Positions 1 through 8,348 of a stretch of 26,545 bases of DNA are shown in pieces; within the stretch, counting starts at the first letter, position 1; each line of letters begins with the position of its first letter. The position numbers and the translations under genes were made by a program. This stretch comes from an uncultured Alistipes sp. (lineage in GTDB: Bacteria; Bacteroidota; Bacteroidia; Bacteroidales; Rikenellaceae), in the NCBI GenBank assembly GCA_900545315.1, contig UQYM01000036.1, positions 1 to 26,545 on the forward strand. The letters are read 5' to 3'. Below the pieces are notes generated by a model. It was not told the origin of the DNA. It saw nothing but the letters and a program-made list of their open reading frames with translations, and did not search any database.

Positions 1-496
1 TTTGGAATGATCCTTTCAGTCTGAATATTTTTCATACCTTTGTACCGTAAGAGTTACCCGAACAAGCAAAGCGATGCAGACCACGGCAATTGGGACGGTT
101 GCCAACTCATTACCCAAAAACAAAGTAATTCTTCCAACTCTCTTGATTCCAAAGAGGTATATTCCTTATACAGATTTACAAAAAATCTCTGGAATAACCT
201 GATAAAAAGCTAAGATTAGCGCAGTAGATTATCTGTCAGATTGTTGCGATAAATGATCGGAACTTAAATGGATGTTCCAGCGGGGAACCATTTCTGTGGG
301 GTGATATAGGGTGCGTTGCTGCAACGTTTAGCGCGATGTAACCTCTCCAAATAAAGCGAGCCTGATTATTAAGACTGTTCGACAAATTGATCGGCAAGTC
401 AGTAGAGTTGTTGAAGCAATACGAAGGCAGGAATTGCTCCCCCGCACAACACTTGCCGAACAGACCAGATGACGCTATGTGGCGGTGTCGTGCAGT
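1..496. other. Gene-poor stretch with hairpins and a possible promoter
   Basis: No recognisable gene lies here. What can be seen on the plus strand is a TACCTTTG box at 35-42, which fits the Bacteroidota -7 consensus TAnnTTTG. It is followed by a 42-codon open frame at 74-202 (starts MQTTAIGTVANS, ends in TGA) that resembles nothing I know. Further on are an imperfect hairpin at about 267-294 (AAATGG and TTCC pairing with GGAA and CCATTT around a 3-base bulge), a perfect inverted repeat CGTTGCTGCAACG at 314-326, and a CGGCAAG/CTTGCCG pair further apart. It could hold a small RNA, a small peptide gene, the 5' region of a gene outside the window, or nothing. Confidence 0.3.
35..42 (+). promoter_or_regulatory. 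Possible -7 box TACCTTTG without a known gene
   Basis: This matches TAnnTTTG. There is no convincing -33 TTTG element at the usual spacing; the nearest is a TTTC. No recognised gene follows on this strand within the window, only a 42-codon frame from 74. Confidence 0.25.
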
Positions 497-703
497 TTAG
501 ACTGTTGGACGTTGAGATGTGGAATCAGTGGTGTGAGGACAATGTGTGGCGTGATCGGATGGTGCGGAGGCGTGGCAACAAGTAGACTGGGCAGAGCAAC
601 CTTTGCACCGGTCCGTAGAGGAGGTTTTTAACCGTCTGAATAGCTTTACTGCAGCCCATACGAGGCATGCAGCAACAATAATATACGCAATGACATCTTG
701 CAT
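497..703 (-). CDS. FeoB-associated Cys-rich membrane protein
   Basis: This 68-residue protein fits the small FeoB-associated Cys-rich membrane protein family. One hydrophobic helix (about residues 4-22, IAYIIVAACLVWAAVKLF) is followed by a basic stretch (RRLK) and then a cysteine cluster with C33, C36, C42 and C43, plus C55. The tail also carries His at 44, 51, 54 and 57, so the soluble end looks able to bind metal. Family members normally sit next to feoB and are thought to help ferrous iron uptake at the inner membrane; the exact role is not established. Here it lies downstream of feoAB on the same strand but 505 bases away, farther than usual. I see no clear promoter of its own, so it may be read with feoAB. 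Overlapping longer frames in the same place are shadows. Confidence 0.72.
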   Translation of the reverse strand: MQDVIAYIIVAACLVWAAVKLFRRLKTSSTDRCKGCSAQSTCCHASAPSDHATHCPHTTDSTSQRPTV

Positions 704-1208
704 GGATGTAGGATAGTTGAGTGTCTGTAATAAATCTGGTGGTCGTAATGGAACGTCCGATGACAGTCCGTACCATTACCCCTTATCTATTAACGATTCT
801 AAACGATGATTTATTGTTTTTAGAGCCCTCAATTAAATGGTTGGGGCATGGTTTTCTCCCTCCCGAACGAAATGTATAATACGATTTTCCAGCTTCCCCT
901 ATTTAGATCGCTCAATATGGCAAAGGAATGTTGTGCATTCCGCCAAAGATCTATATCAGATTGCAAGAGGCCTGTTTCCGTTTTGCTTTTTTTAAGCAGA
1001 TAGCACGTTACTCCCCTGATGGATCACATCTGCATAGTCTTTGTTTACTTTAGTGTTGCTGTGCCGCACAGCCATAGCGTATGCCAAATTTGGGTGTGCT
1101 TCCAGCCGAGCTCACCATAATAGCAACGTGTTACAAACGGCGTGAATATGCCCAACAGTCATGCCATGATACGAACCTCACAGATAGCCTCTCTCCTGTC
1201 CATTACGT
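704..1208. other. Intergenic gap between feoAB and its small partner
   Basis: About 505 bases without a credible gene. Short hairpins are present: GGAATG/CATTCC near 925-940 and GCTGTG/CACAGC near 1055-1072. Neither has a T-run, so neither is a convincing terminator. I see no TAnnTTTG box on the minus strand that would clearly drive the small gene at 497-703. Confidence 0.4.
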
Positions 1209-3752
1209 TCAAAGAAGTAAACTGCCGATATGGTAGAAAATAAAGGACATGATCCAAGCCATTCCGGTTGTATACAGCAGAGTGAAAATGGCCCAACGAC
1301 GTCCAGCCTCTTTATAGATGGCTGTAATGGCTGCAATACATGGGAAGTAGAGCAAGATAAAGACCATCATGGTGTAGGCTTTCAGTGGGGTGAAGACCTT
1401 CTCTCCTGCCCGATCGCCTTGTGTATAGACCTGATTTTGCAGCTTTTCGCTTAATGTAGCTTCGTTATCTCCAGATCCGGTTAAGACCGCCATCGTGCTG
1501 ACTACAATCTCTTTGGCTGCCAAACCACTTACCAAACTAACTCCGATTTGCCAATCGAAGCCTAAGGGACGCAGCACGGGCTCAATGGCTTTGCCGATAC
1601 GACCGATATAGGATTGTTCCTGTCGTTGCACGGGAGTAAGCGAGGGATCGCCGACCGGATAATGACTCAATGCCCAAACAATAACCGCGGCTACCAAAAT
1701 AATGGTTCCCATTTTACGCAGGTATTGGGCTCCTTTGTTCCACATGTGGCGAACCACGCTACGGCCTGTCGGAACCCGGTACGGCGGCAATTCCATAACA
1801 AAAGGAGCCTCCTCCTTTCTGAAGAATAGTCGTTTAAATAGGATGGAAGAGAGAATAGCCACCACAATGCCCAACAAATAGATTGAGAGCAGTACCAGCC
1901 CTTTGTGCTGGACGAAAAAGGCTGAGATCAACAGTACATAGACCGGCAGACGTGCACTGCAAGACATGAACGGAATGATCAGCATGGTCAGAATGCGGTC
2001 TTTGCGGCTTTCCAGGGTGCGGGTTGCCATGATGGCCGGCACGTTACATCCGAAGCCCATCAGCAACGGAATGAACGATTTCCCGTGCAGGCCGATTTTG
2101 TGCATCAGTTTGTCCATGATGAATGCGGCCCGGGCCATATATCCAGTGTCTTCCATCAGGGAGATACAGAAAAACAGAATCAGAATATTGGGAAGGAAGA
2201 CAATCACGCCACCGACTCCGCTGATAATTCCATCAACGATCAGATTACGCAACGCTCCAGCAGGCATCACTCGCATCACGAAATCGCTCAACCAGCTGAC
2301 GCCATTTTCGATCCATCCGGCAGGAATAGCCCCCAACGAAAAGGTGGCCTGGAAGGTGATCCACATCAGCAGCAAGAAGATAGGCAGTCCCCAGATCTTA
2401 CTGGTCATGATATGGTCTATTTTGCTGGTTCGCTCATGTTTATCGCGTGTTTCGCCTTGAAAAGTCTCCTTCAGGGCACCGGCAATAAAACCATATTTTG
2501 CATCCGCAATGGCCGCTTCGGGTTCGTCCCCGGATTGTTTGGTTAACTTTTGCTGCAATTGCAGCTGAGTCTGTTTGATCTTTTCGAAGTTGGGGCAATG
2601 TTCGAGCAGCTCAGCGGTGCTCTTGTCTCCTTCGAGCAATTTGATCGCCAGATATCGTGACGAATAACGTGCAACGATATCTTTATTTTCCCAAATTTGG
2701 GTCTGCAGGGTACTGATCGCCTCCTCCAGATCTGGACCGTAGTTGATATGAATATGACGGACGGTTGGGTTTTTGTCTTCGAAAACCTGGATTACCGTTT
2801 CGAACAGCTCGTGGATGCCTTTCCCAACCGAAGCGACAGTCGGAACAATCGGAATACCCAACATACTTCCCAAATAGCGATAGTCGAGTTTGGCCCCGGT
2901 GCTTTCCAACTCGTCGTACATGTTCAGTGCAATGACCATTTTGATGTCCATGTCGATCAACTGGGTGGTCAGGTAGAGGTTGCGTTCGAGGTTGGTTGCA
3001 TCAATGACATTGATGACCACATCGGGCATCTCTTGCAAAATGTGTGTACGTACGTATAACTCCTCGGGCGTATATTCGGTAATGGAATAGGTGCCGGGCA
3101 GATCAACCAAATCAAACGTGTAATTGCCTTGACGGAATCGGGCTGTTTTGGCATCGACCGTTACGCCGCTGTAATTACCTACCCTCTCGTGCGATCCTGA
3201 GGCCAGGTTGAACAACGAGGTTTTGCCGCAGTTGGGATTACCGACCAACGCCACATTGATCAGGTGGCTACCTGCTCCAAGATTGCTCCAATCGCTCAGT
3301 GTTTTATGTGTGAAGGTATGTGTATTCTCTTTTTTCTTGTTGGAGAGGCTGGCGATGAATTGTTTGAACCAGTCGTGCAGAGATGATTTGGGACGCTGAA
3401 AAGCGTGATGGCGTGGGTGGACGTGCGTATGACCGGTTGCATGGGCGTCCAGAGTCAAATGTGGTAGTGCATCGAGGGGCATTACTTCGATCAACTCCGC
3501 TTCGCTGCGACGCAGAGCAATCCGGTATCCCATGATTTCATATTCGACCGGGTCCAGCAACGGGGCATTCTTGATCACCTTGACAATCTTCCCACGAATA
3601 AATCCCATTTCGGTGATGCGGTTGCGGAAAGATCCGTGGCCGAAAACTTTAGTAATCAGACCGACCTGTGAGGTCTTCAACTCAGAAAGGCGCACATGCT
3701 GCACCTCAACGGTTTGTTTATCTGGTGTGACGTCGTTTTGCATAATATCCAT
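1209..3752 (-). CDS. feoB: FeoAB fusion, ferrous iron transporter
   Basis: Inner-membrane Fe(II) importer in which FeoA and FeoB are one chain (847 residues from the chosen start). Residues about 18-92 form the FeoA SH3-like domain. Residues 104-126 are a His-rich linker (H104, 108, 110, 112, 115, 116, 126). The G domain follows: GNPNCGKT (171-178), GVTVD (196-200), DLPG (217-220), NMYD (277-280). The membrane part carries both Gate signatures, GCNVPA (568-573) and CSARLP (598-603). FeoA-FeoB fusions are common in Bacteroidota. The open frame continues 20 codons further to 3812, but a TATCTTTG promoter box sits inside that extension at 3762-3769, so the start is placed at the ATG at 3752; the ATG at 3743 is equally possible. 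The TonB-dependent receptor at 3943 is divergent. Confidence 0.96.
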   Translation of the reverse strand: MDIMQNDVTPDKQTVEVQHVRLSELKTSQVGLITKVFGHGSFRNRITEMGFIRGKIVKVIKNAPLLDPVEYEIMGYRIALRRSEAELIEVMPLDALPHLTLDAHATGHTHVHPRHHAFQRPKSSLHDWFKQFIASLSNKKKENTHTFTHKTLSDWSNLGAGSHLINVALVGNPNCGKTSLFNLASGSHERVGNYSGVTVDAKTARFRQGNYTFDLVDLPGTYSITEYTPEELYVRTHILQEMPDVVINVIDATNLERNLYLTTQLIDMDIKMVIALNMYDELESTGAKLDYRYLGSMLGIPIVPTVASVGKGIHELFETVIQVFEDKNPTVRHIHINYGPDLEEAISTLQTQIWENKDIVARYSSRYLAIKLLEGDKSTAELLEHCPNFEKIKQTQLQLQQKLTKQSGDEPEAAIADAKYGFIAGALKETFQGETRDKHERTSKIDHIMTSKIWGLPIFLLLMWITFQATFSLGAIPAGWIENGVSWLSDFVMRVMPAGALRNLIVDGIISGVGGVIVFLPNILILFFCISLMEDTGYMARAAFIMDKLMHKIGLHGKSFIPLLMGFGCNVPAIMATRTLESRKDRILTMLIIPFMSCSARLPVYVLLISAFFVQHKGLVLLSIYLLGIVVAILSSILFKRLFFRKEEAPFVMELPPYRVPTGRSVVRHMWNKGAQYLRKMGTIILVAAVIVWALSHYPVGDPSLTPVQRQEQSYIGRIGKAIEPVLRPLGFDWQIGVSLVSGLAAKEIVVSTMAVLTGSGDNEATLSEKLQNQVYTQGDRAGEKVFTPLKAYTMMVFILLYFPCIAAITAIYKEAGRRWAIFTLLYTTGMAWIMSFIFYHIGSLLL

Positions 3753-3761
3753 GACAACGGA

Positions 3762-3769
3762 CAAAGATA
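3762..3769 (-). promoter_or_regulatory. Promoter -7 box of feoAB
   Basis: TATCTTTG on the minus strand, an exact TAnnTTTG match. Transcription would begin near 3755, giving a very short leader before ATG 3752 or 3743. No strong -33 element is seen. I see no recognisable Fur site, but the consensus in this phylum is poorly fixed. Confidence 0.6.
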
Positions 3770-3942
3770 CGAAATCCAACGAATATCTGTGAGATTTGAG
3801 GCAATAAGCCATACGAATGATTGCAAAATCGTTGAGAATTTCTGTATGTGAAACGTATTGTGGCGTTAAAATTGCGATTCTCTGTGTGATATTGGTTTTC
3901 TTATATTAATTTTACAAATGATTCAACGAGAGCGATAAACGT

Positions 3943-6375
3943 ATGAGATTGTATCTGGAAATTTGTTTGTTGCTGTTTTGTTGGCTCGGGACCGTTGCGC
4001 AGCCAGCTACAACGGCTCGTACCGGCGTGGTACGAGGTGCGGTAATCTCCAAAAACGAACGCCAACCGGTCCAAGGTGCCCTGGTGTTGGTGGTGGGTGA
4101 TACCCTACAACAGCAGACAGATCGTGAGGGACGTTTCCAAATTGATAATGTGTCGGTTGGATACAACTCGTTGTATGTGAATGCCGAAGGGTATAAAGAT
4201 GTGTTGACGGAATCTTTTTTGGTAACTACCTCTGCTCCGGCTGATGTGAACGTGGAGTTGGAACGTCGTACGGTCACGATGGATGAGGTGATTGTCAGTG
4301 CCTCACCGTTTCGTCCTACCACTGAATCGCCCGTATCAATGCGACGCATCGGTACCGAAGAGATCGACCTGACTCCCGGTGCTAATCGGGATATTTCGAA
4401 GGTGGTTCAATCGGCTCCGGGTGTGCTGTTTATTCCTACAGCCAACCGCAATGACCTGTTGGTGCGTGGCGGTGGAGCGGATGAAAACCGTTTCTATTTG
4501 GATGGAATCGAAATTCCGGTGTTGAACCACTTTGCCGTGCAGGGAGCCTCTGGAGGATACGCTTCGCTGATCAATCCGGCGTTGTTGCAGTCTGTCAACT
4601 TTTATACAGGAGCCTTTCCCGCAGATCTGCCGAGCGGCTTAAGTTCAGTTTTGGATATGCAGATGAGAACGGGTAACGCAGATCGTTTTCACGGTAAACT
4701 GATCTTGGGCGCCTCCGATGTGGGAATCAATTTCGATACCCCGTTGTCCTCCAACGGAAAAACTACATTAATCGGATCGTTTCGTCGCAGCTATCTGCAA
4801 ATGCTGTTCAAAGTGCTGAAATTACCCTTCCTACCTACATACAACGACTATCAATTCAAGATAACATCGAAATTGTCGGATCGAGATGAGATCTTTTTGA
4901 TTGGGTTGGGCTCCTTCGATAAGAACCGACTGAATCTCGGTCTGAAAGATCCGGCCGAGGATCGAAAATACATTTTGGGGTATATGCCCGAAAGTAATCA
5001 GACCAGTTATGTGTTCGGTGCAGGATATAACCATACGTTTTCCGGAGGAAGGCTGCAAATTACGGCCAGTCGCGATTATCTTAAAAACGAGATCTATAAG
5101 TATCGGGACAACGACGAGTCTTTGCCCCGCGTCTTGGATATGGATAGCCGGGAAGGAAATTATCGGGCGCGTGCATCGATCAGTCTTTGGGATTTGAAAG
5201 GGTTTCGGTTGCATGCTGGAATCGGCGGCGGTGTCGGAACCTACCATGACGAATCTTTCAGTAAGGTTTACGTGCAAAATCAGGAGGTGGATGATTTCTC
5301 CGAAAGTCAGTTTACCATCGGACGCTATGAGCTGTTCGCTATGTTGAGTCGCAACTTCTTTGATGAAAAGTTGGCGGTGTCGGCAGGTTTTAGAATGGAT
5401 GGTATGACCTATTCGAAACATACCTCAAATCCCTTCGAACAGTTCTCTCCGCGACTGAGCCTGTTCTATCAATTTGCCTCTAAATGGAGGGTCAGTGCAT
5501 CGGTGGCCCGTTACTATCAGGAGCCGAGCTATACCACGATGGGTTACGACGGGAATGTGGTTCCGGGCTATAAACAACGCGATGGTTTGCGGTATATGGC
5601 GGTCAATCAGTATGTGGCCGGTATTAACTTCTCTCCCACTCCACGTTCGGATGTGAAATTCGAGTATTTTTATAAACAATATTCGCAGTTACCGATATCT
5701 TTATTGGATTCGTTACCGGTATCTACGGGAGATTTTGCCGATTTTATTGTGGGCAATGTTCCAGCCCGTTCCGTTGGGAAAGGACGTGCCTATGGAGGTG
5801 AAATCTCGTATCGAAACCTGGATCTGTACAATACGGTGGTTAACGTCTCATACACCTATTTTGTGTCTCAGGTGAATCAGATGGATGATCAACTAAAACC
5901 CACCTCCCATTATCTTTCGTCAAGCTGGAATGTGGGGCATATTTTGAATATATCCGCCATCCATAAGTTTGGTGCCAACTGGACGGCCGGTGTGAAATGG
6001 TATTTGTCTGGCGGTGTGCCCTATACTCCTTACGATGAGACCTTGTCGGCGCTCACCTCAGCCTGGGATGCTCGTCGTCGTCCCTATCCCGATAACAGTC
6101 GGTACAATACGATGAAAACCCCGGTTTATCATCAGATGGATCTTCGTATTGATAAAGTGTGGTATTTTAAGAAGTGGCGGCTCGGATTCTATATTGATAT
6201 TCAGAACCTGTACAACAATAAAGTAGCTGGTCAGGAGATCCTGATGCCCGAAATCGGAGCCGATGGCCAGTATGTGCTGGATCCCGATCGTCCGGGTTAT
6301 TACAAGATGCAGCACATTGCCCATGATTTGGGTAGTACGATTCTGCCGACATTGGGTATTACGATCGAAATGTAA
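3943..6375 (+). CDS. TonB-dependent receptor with carboxypeptidase-like domain
   Basis: Outer-membrane active transporter of 810 residues. A signal peptide (residues 1 to about 19, MRLYLEICLLLFCWLGTVA) is followed by a carboxypeptidase regulatory-like beta-sandwich (about 28-105: GVVRGAVISKNERQPVQGA, with the usual DREGRFQIDNV). Next comes a MDEVIVSAS segment typical of the TonB-box/plug junction, then the plug (NRNDLLVRGGGADENRFYLDGI, about 165-187) and a beta-barrel to the C-terminus. The substrate cannot be read from the sequence. It is not paired with a SusD-like lipoprotein, so it is not a SusC of a glycan locus. It is divergent from feoAB with 190 bases between the starts, which makes an iron or metal chelate plausible but unproven. 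A weak TAATTTTA box lies at 3907-3914. The C-terminus ends in ITIEM rather than the common aromatic residue. Confidence 0.9.
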   Translation: MRLYLEICLLLFCWLGTVAQPATTARTGVVRGAVISKNERQPVQGALVLVVGDTLQQQTDREGRFQIDNVSVGYNSLYVNAEGYKDVLTESFLVTTSAPADVNVELERRTVTMDEVIVSASPFRPTTESPVSMRRIGTEEIDLTPGANRDISKVVQSAPGVLFIPTANRNDLLVRGGGADENRFYLDGIEIPVLNHFAVQGASGGYASLINPALLQSVNFYTGAFPADLPSGLSSVLDMQMRTGNADRFHGKLILGASDVGINFDTPLSSNGKTTLIGSFRRSYLQMLFKVLKLPFLPTYNDYQFKITSKLSDRDEIFLIGLGSFDKNRLNLGLKDPAEDRKYILGYMPESNQTSYVFGAGYNHTFSGGRLQITASRDYLKNEIYKYRDNDESLPRVLDMDSREGNYRARASISLWDLKGFRLHAGIGGGVGTYHDESFSKVYVQNQEVDDFSESQFTIGRYELFAMLSRNFFDEKLAVSAGFRMDGMTYSKHTSNPFEQFSPRLSLFYQFASKWRVSASVARYYQEPSYTTMGYDGNVVPGYKQRDGLRYMAVNQYVAGINFSPTPRSDVKFEYFYKQYSQLPISLLDSLPVSTGDFADFIVGNVPARSVGKGRAYGGEISYRNLDLYNTVVNVSYTYFVSQVNQMDDQLKPTSHYLSSSWNVGHILNISAIHKFGANWTAGVKWYLSGGVPYTPYDETLSALTSAWDARRRPYPDNSRYNTMKTPVYHQMDLRIDKVWYFKKWRLGFYIDIQNLYNNKVAGQEILMPEIGADGQYVLDPDRPGYYKMQHIAHDLGSTILPTLGITIEM

Positions 6376-6683
6376 TCTCAGGTTTTTGCTCAACTTCTCT
6401 TGAGACTGAATGATAAATCAATTTGTGGGTAACTTGCAAGTCTTCCTCTTCCAGGAGTACTATGCCCGTGGGGTATTTCAGGTTGTTTATGGGGAAAATT
6501 AACGGTTGGACTTTGTGCGTAATTGGCTAAAGCGTAACTGACGATGATTCTGTTTGCCTCACCTTTTCCTCCTGAATACCAGTTGTCGAGTTGTGCGTTA
6601 GACCTGTTCTGGGATATGGTTTATTAAATGTCAGATTAGTCTGATAGCTTGGAGCAGTTTATGTCTCGAGAATATAGCCAATA
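6376..6683. other. Convergent intergenic gap
   Basis: About 308 bases between the ends of the receptor and the esterase genes. Only weak symmetry is seen: a TCTCA/TGAGA pair with a long loop just after the receptor stop, a 10-base palindrome ACTTGCAAGT near 6431-6440, and TCAGA/TCTGA near 6632-6645. No credible gene or clear terminator is present. Confidence 0.4.
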
Positions 6684-7709
6684 TTAATTATGTTGGCGGT
6701 AGTGATCGATGCGATTGGCAATGTTTTGTTGTACGCTGAGAAAATAGAGATTTAACTCCTGGACATGATAGTTGCCTTTGGGAAACAGACGTGCAATGGA
6801 TGGAATATAGTAGTCGTCATCCGATAGCCCGTCGATTAACAAGGTGTGTCGATCGGAGGTCATTCCCACCCCAACCGCATGAAATAGTGTATCAGATTGT
6901 CCATTGGTCGAGAAAAATACCGATCCCGGATTCTCCGATGCAGGAGCATAGGTGCCATCTACAGTCCAATTGACCGGATTGATACAAACCACATTGTCGG
7001 CAAAAAGCGGAGAGCAGGCACTCTCTTGCGATACGCTGTTGAACAGAATCAGTACCCCGATATCATCTGCGTTGGCAGCGGGTTTGAGTTGAGTGTATTG
7101 GTTCAGCTCATCCTCTCCGACCGAAAAGCCAAATGCATAGGCTGCCACCATATGCTGGTATTGCTCCGGCGTTATGGTGTGCTTCAATAACTCGATTACC
7201 GCTTTTGCTCCTTGGCTATGGCCGGCCAAAATAAAAGGTCGGCCATTGTTGTAATGTTCCCAATAATATTGAAATGCCTGAACCACATCCTCGTGAGCTA
7301 TGGCATAACGTTTATTGATCTCCTCTTCGGATTCGAACCACGAGTTCATGGTAATTTGCCGATAATAGGGCGAATAGAAATTGCAGCTTTTTTCAAACAA
7401 TGCATACGCCAAAGCGTTAGATTGATCAACTCGTGCCCGTTGTGCGGTATTGGTGACATCCATATAGTGCATGGTTTGGCCGGATTGGTCCTCCCAATCC
7501 CAGATGCATGTCGGTGTAATGTAGAATACATCGACAGCTTTATTGGCGAGACTCTCCGGAGATCGATACCACATTTCGGGTTGGGCGTAATCGGGCACCG
7601 GTAGGCTGCCTGCTGGAGAGTTGTTGCGATCTGTTGTAGTAGTCGTACATGAGAGGCATAATCCGATAAAAAGATATGCTATCACCTTGATGCAAGCCAA
7701 ATTTTTCAT
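6684..7709 (-). CDS. DUF3089 alpha/beta-hydrolase-like lipoprotein
   Basis: Likely a lipid-anchored esterase or lipase-like enzyme of the DUF3089 family (341 residues from the chosen start). The signal sequence ends in a lipobox, LCLSC, with Cys21 as the lipidation site. The alpha/beta-hydrolase nucleophile elbow is visible as AGHSQGA, with Ser165 as the probable nucleophile. Other family-like parts are AVDVFYITPTC near residue 58, the QSNALAYALFEK region, and a C-terminal NYHVQELNLYF with a candidate catalytic His. Substrate unknown. The frame extends 14 codons upstream to 7751, but only the start at 7709 puts the hydrophobic signal at the N-terminus. It stands alone, convergent with the TonB receptor. 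A TATCGTTTG sequence at 7757-7765, one base longer than consensus, with a TTG upstream, may be its promoter. Confidence 0.85.
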   Translation of the reverse strand: MKNLACIKVIAYLFIGLCLSCTTTTTDRNNSPAGSLPVPDYAQPEMWYRSPESLANKAVDVFYITPTCIWDWEDQSGQTMHYMDVTNTAQRARVDQSNALAYALFEKSCNFYSPYYRQITMNSWFESEEEINKRYAIAHEDVVQAFQYYWEHYNNGRPFILAGHSQGAKAVIELLKHTITPEQYQHMVAAYAFGFSVGEDELNQYTQLKPAANADDIGVLILFNSVSQESACSPLFADNVVCINPVNWTVDGTYAPASENPGSVFFSTNGQSDTLFHAVGVGMTSDRHTLLIDGLSDDDYYIPSIARLFPKGNYHVQELNLYFLSVQQNIANRIDHYRQHN

Positions 7710-7756
7710 ATTGAGGGTTGAGGTGTGTTTCAGAGTACAATGCATTCTCACAACAG

Positions 7757-7765
7757 CAAACGATA
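7757..7765 (-). promoter_or_regulatory. Possible promoter of the DUF3089 gene
   Basis: The minus strand reads TATCGTTTG, with three instead of two bases between TA and TTTG, and an upstream TTG at about the -33 spacing. A second imperfect box, TATCTTCG, lies further upstream near 7825-7832. This is tentative. Confidence 0.3.
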
Positions 7766-8132
7766 ATTACACTCTGTCATCGGTAGCAATCTGTTGAATT
7801 GTGCTGTTATGTTTGAACGCGAAGATACAGACTCTGTGGGACACTTGTGTCAAAGAGCCAAATTATTTGTTCCCGTGTGTGCCTGGACAGTATTTTTATT
7901 TGTTTTCATCTCAGGACTGTGATTGACACTGTGGTATGATGTTTCAAAAGTAGCTTTACAAACTGCAACAGGTCGGGATGAGGCACAAGAAAAGGTTGGG
8001 GGCAAAAGAACGCTTGCAAAGCAATAATCGGCAGATTGAATGGAAGTTGGTTAGAGCAGGTTGTTTGGTCTGCGGTCAAAGGTTTGCAGTAGTTATCCAG
8101 GTGGAATGGCCAGGCACCAAACGCCTATATGC
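7766..8132. other. Intergenic gap upstream of the DUF3089 gene
   Basis: Nothing is recognised here apart from the doubtful 59-codon frame from 7978. No tRNA-like fold and no repeat is seen. Confidence 0.35.
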
Positions 8133-8157
8133 AAAAAAAACCTCAGAACTTAGCTAA
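7978..8157 (+). CDS. Possible 59-residue ORF, unknown
   Basis: An ATG-started frame of 59 codons lies in the otherwise empty gap between the DUF3089 gene and tRNA-Asp. The product is basic (starts MRHKKRLGAKERLQ) with a CLVC pair and ends in TAA at 8155-8157. I do not recognise it. Against it: it uses AGG/AGA codons that are rare in the neighbours, has no clear promoter, and its last codons run antisense through the tRNA terminator hairpin. More likely chance than real. Confidence 0.15.
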   Translation: MRHKKRLGAKERLQSNNRQIEWKLVRAGCLVCGQRFAVVIQVEWPGTKRLYAKKTSELS

Positions 8158-8173
8158 AAGCTTAATTCTGAGG
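8133..8173 (-). terminator. Rho-independent terminator of tRNA-Asp
   Basis: On the minus strand, just after the tRNA, CCTCAGAA pairs with TTCTGAGG (8 bp, with partial further pairing inward), followed directly by eight T. This is a textbook intrinsic terminator. Confidence 0.88.
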
Positions 8174-8178
8174 CTTTG

Positions 8179-8252
8179 CGGTATGGACGGGACTCGAACC
8201 CGCGACCTCCTGCGTGACAGGCAGGCATTCTAACCAGCTGAACTACCACACC
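8179..8252 (-). tRNA. tRNA-Asp (GTC)
   Basis: A full cloverleaf of 74 bases is visible. Acceptor GGTGTGG pairs with CCATACC (one G-U), the anticodon loop reads CTGTCAC giving anticodon GTC for aspartate, and the T arm carries GGTTCGAGTCC. The discriminator base is G. CCA is not encoded, so it must be added after transcription. The gene is a single unit with its own promoter (8293-8300) and terminator (8133-8173). Confidence 0.96.
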
Positions 8253-8292
8253 GTTTTTAAGTACTGAGCAACTTTGTTTCTCAATTGCGATG

Positions 8293-8300
8293 CAAAGATA
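8293..8300 (-). promoter_or_regulatory. Promoter of tRNA-Asp
   Basis: TATCTTTG on the minus strand with a TTTGG element about 18-19 bases upstream. This is a close match to the Bacteroidota -33/-7 promoter. It lies in the 96-base space between rsmD and the tRNA. Confidence 0.72.
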
Positions 8301-8348
8301 GGTGTTTTTTTTAATTCTCCAAAGAGTTCCGGCGAAAAATCTACGTTT

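Noticed and set aside
466..496. Short match to the SRP 4.5S RNA word AGATGACGC
   Set aside because: Only about nine bases agree. The essential apical loop with GGAAGGAAGCAGC is absent, so this is not an SRP RNA.
525..776. 83-codon minus-strand frame overlapping the Cys-rich small gene
   Set aside because: It is a shadow in another frame of the FeoB-associated gene, without the membrane helix and cysteine pattern of that family.
1966..2546. Long plus-strand frames opposite feoAB (also within gyrB, mutS and the rhamnosidase)
   Set aside because: They are antisense shadows of well-supported genes and resemble no protein family.
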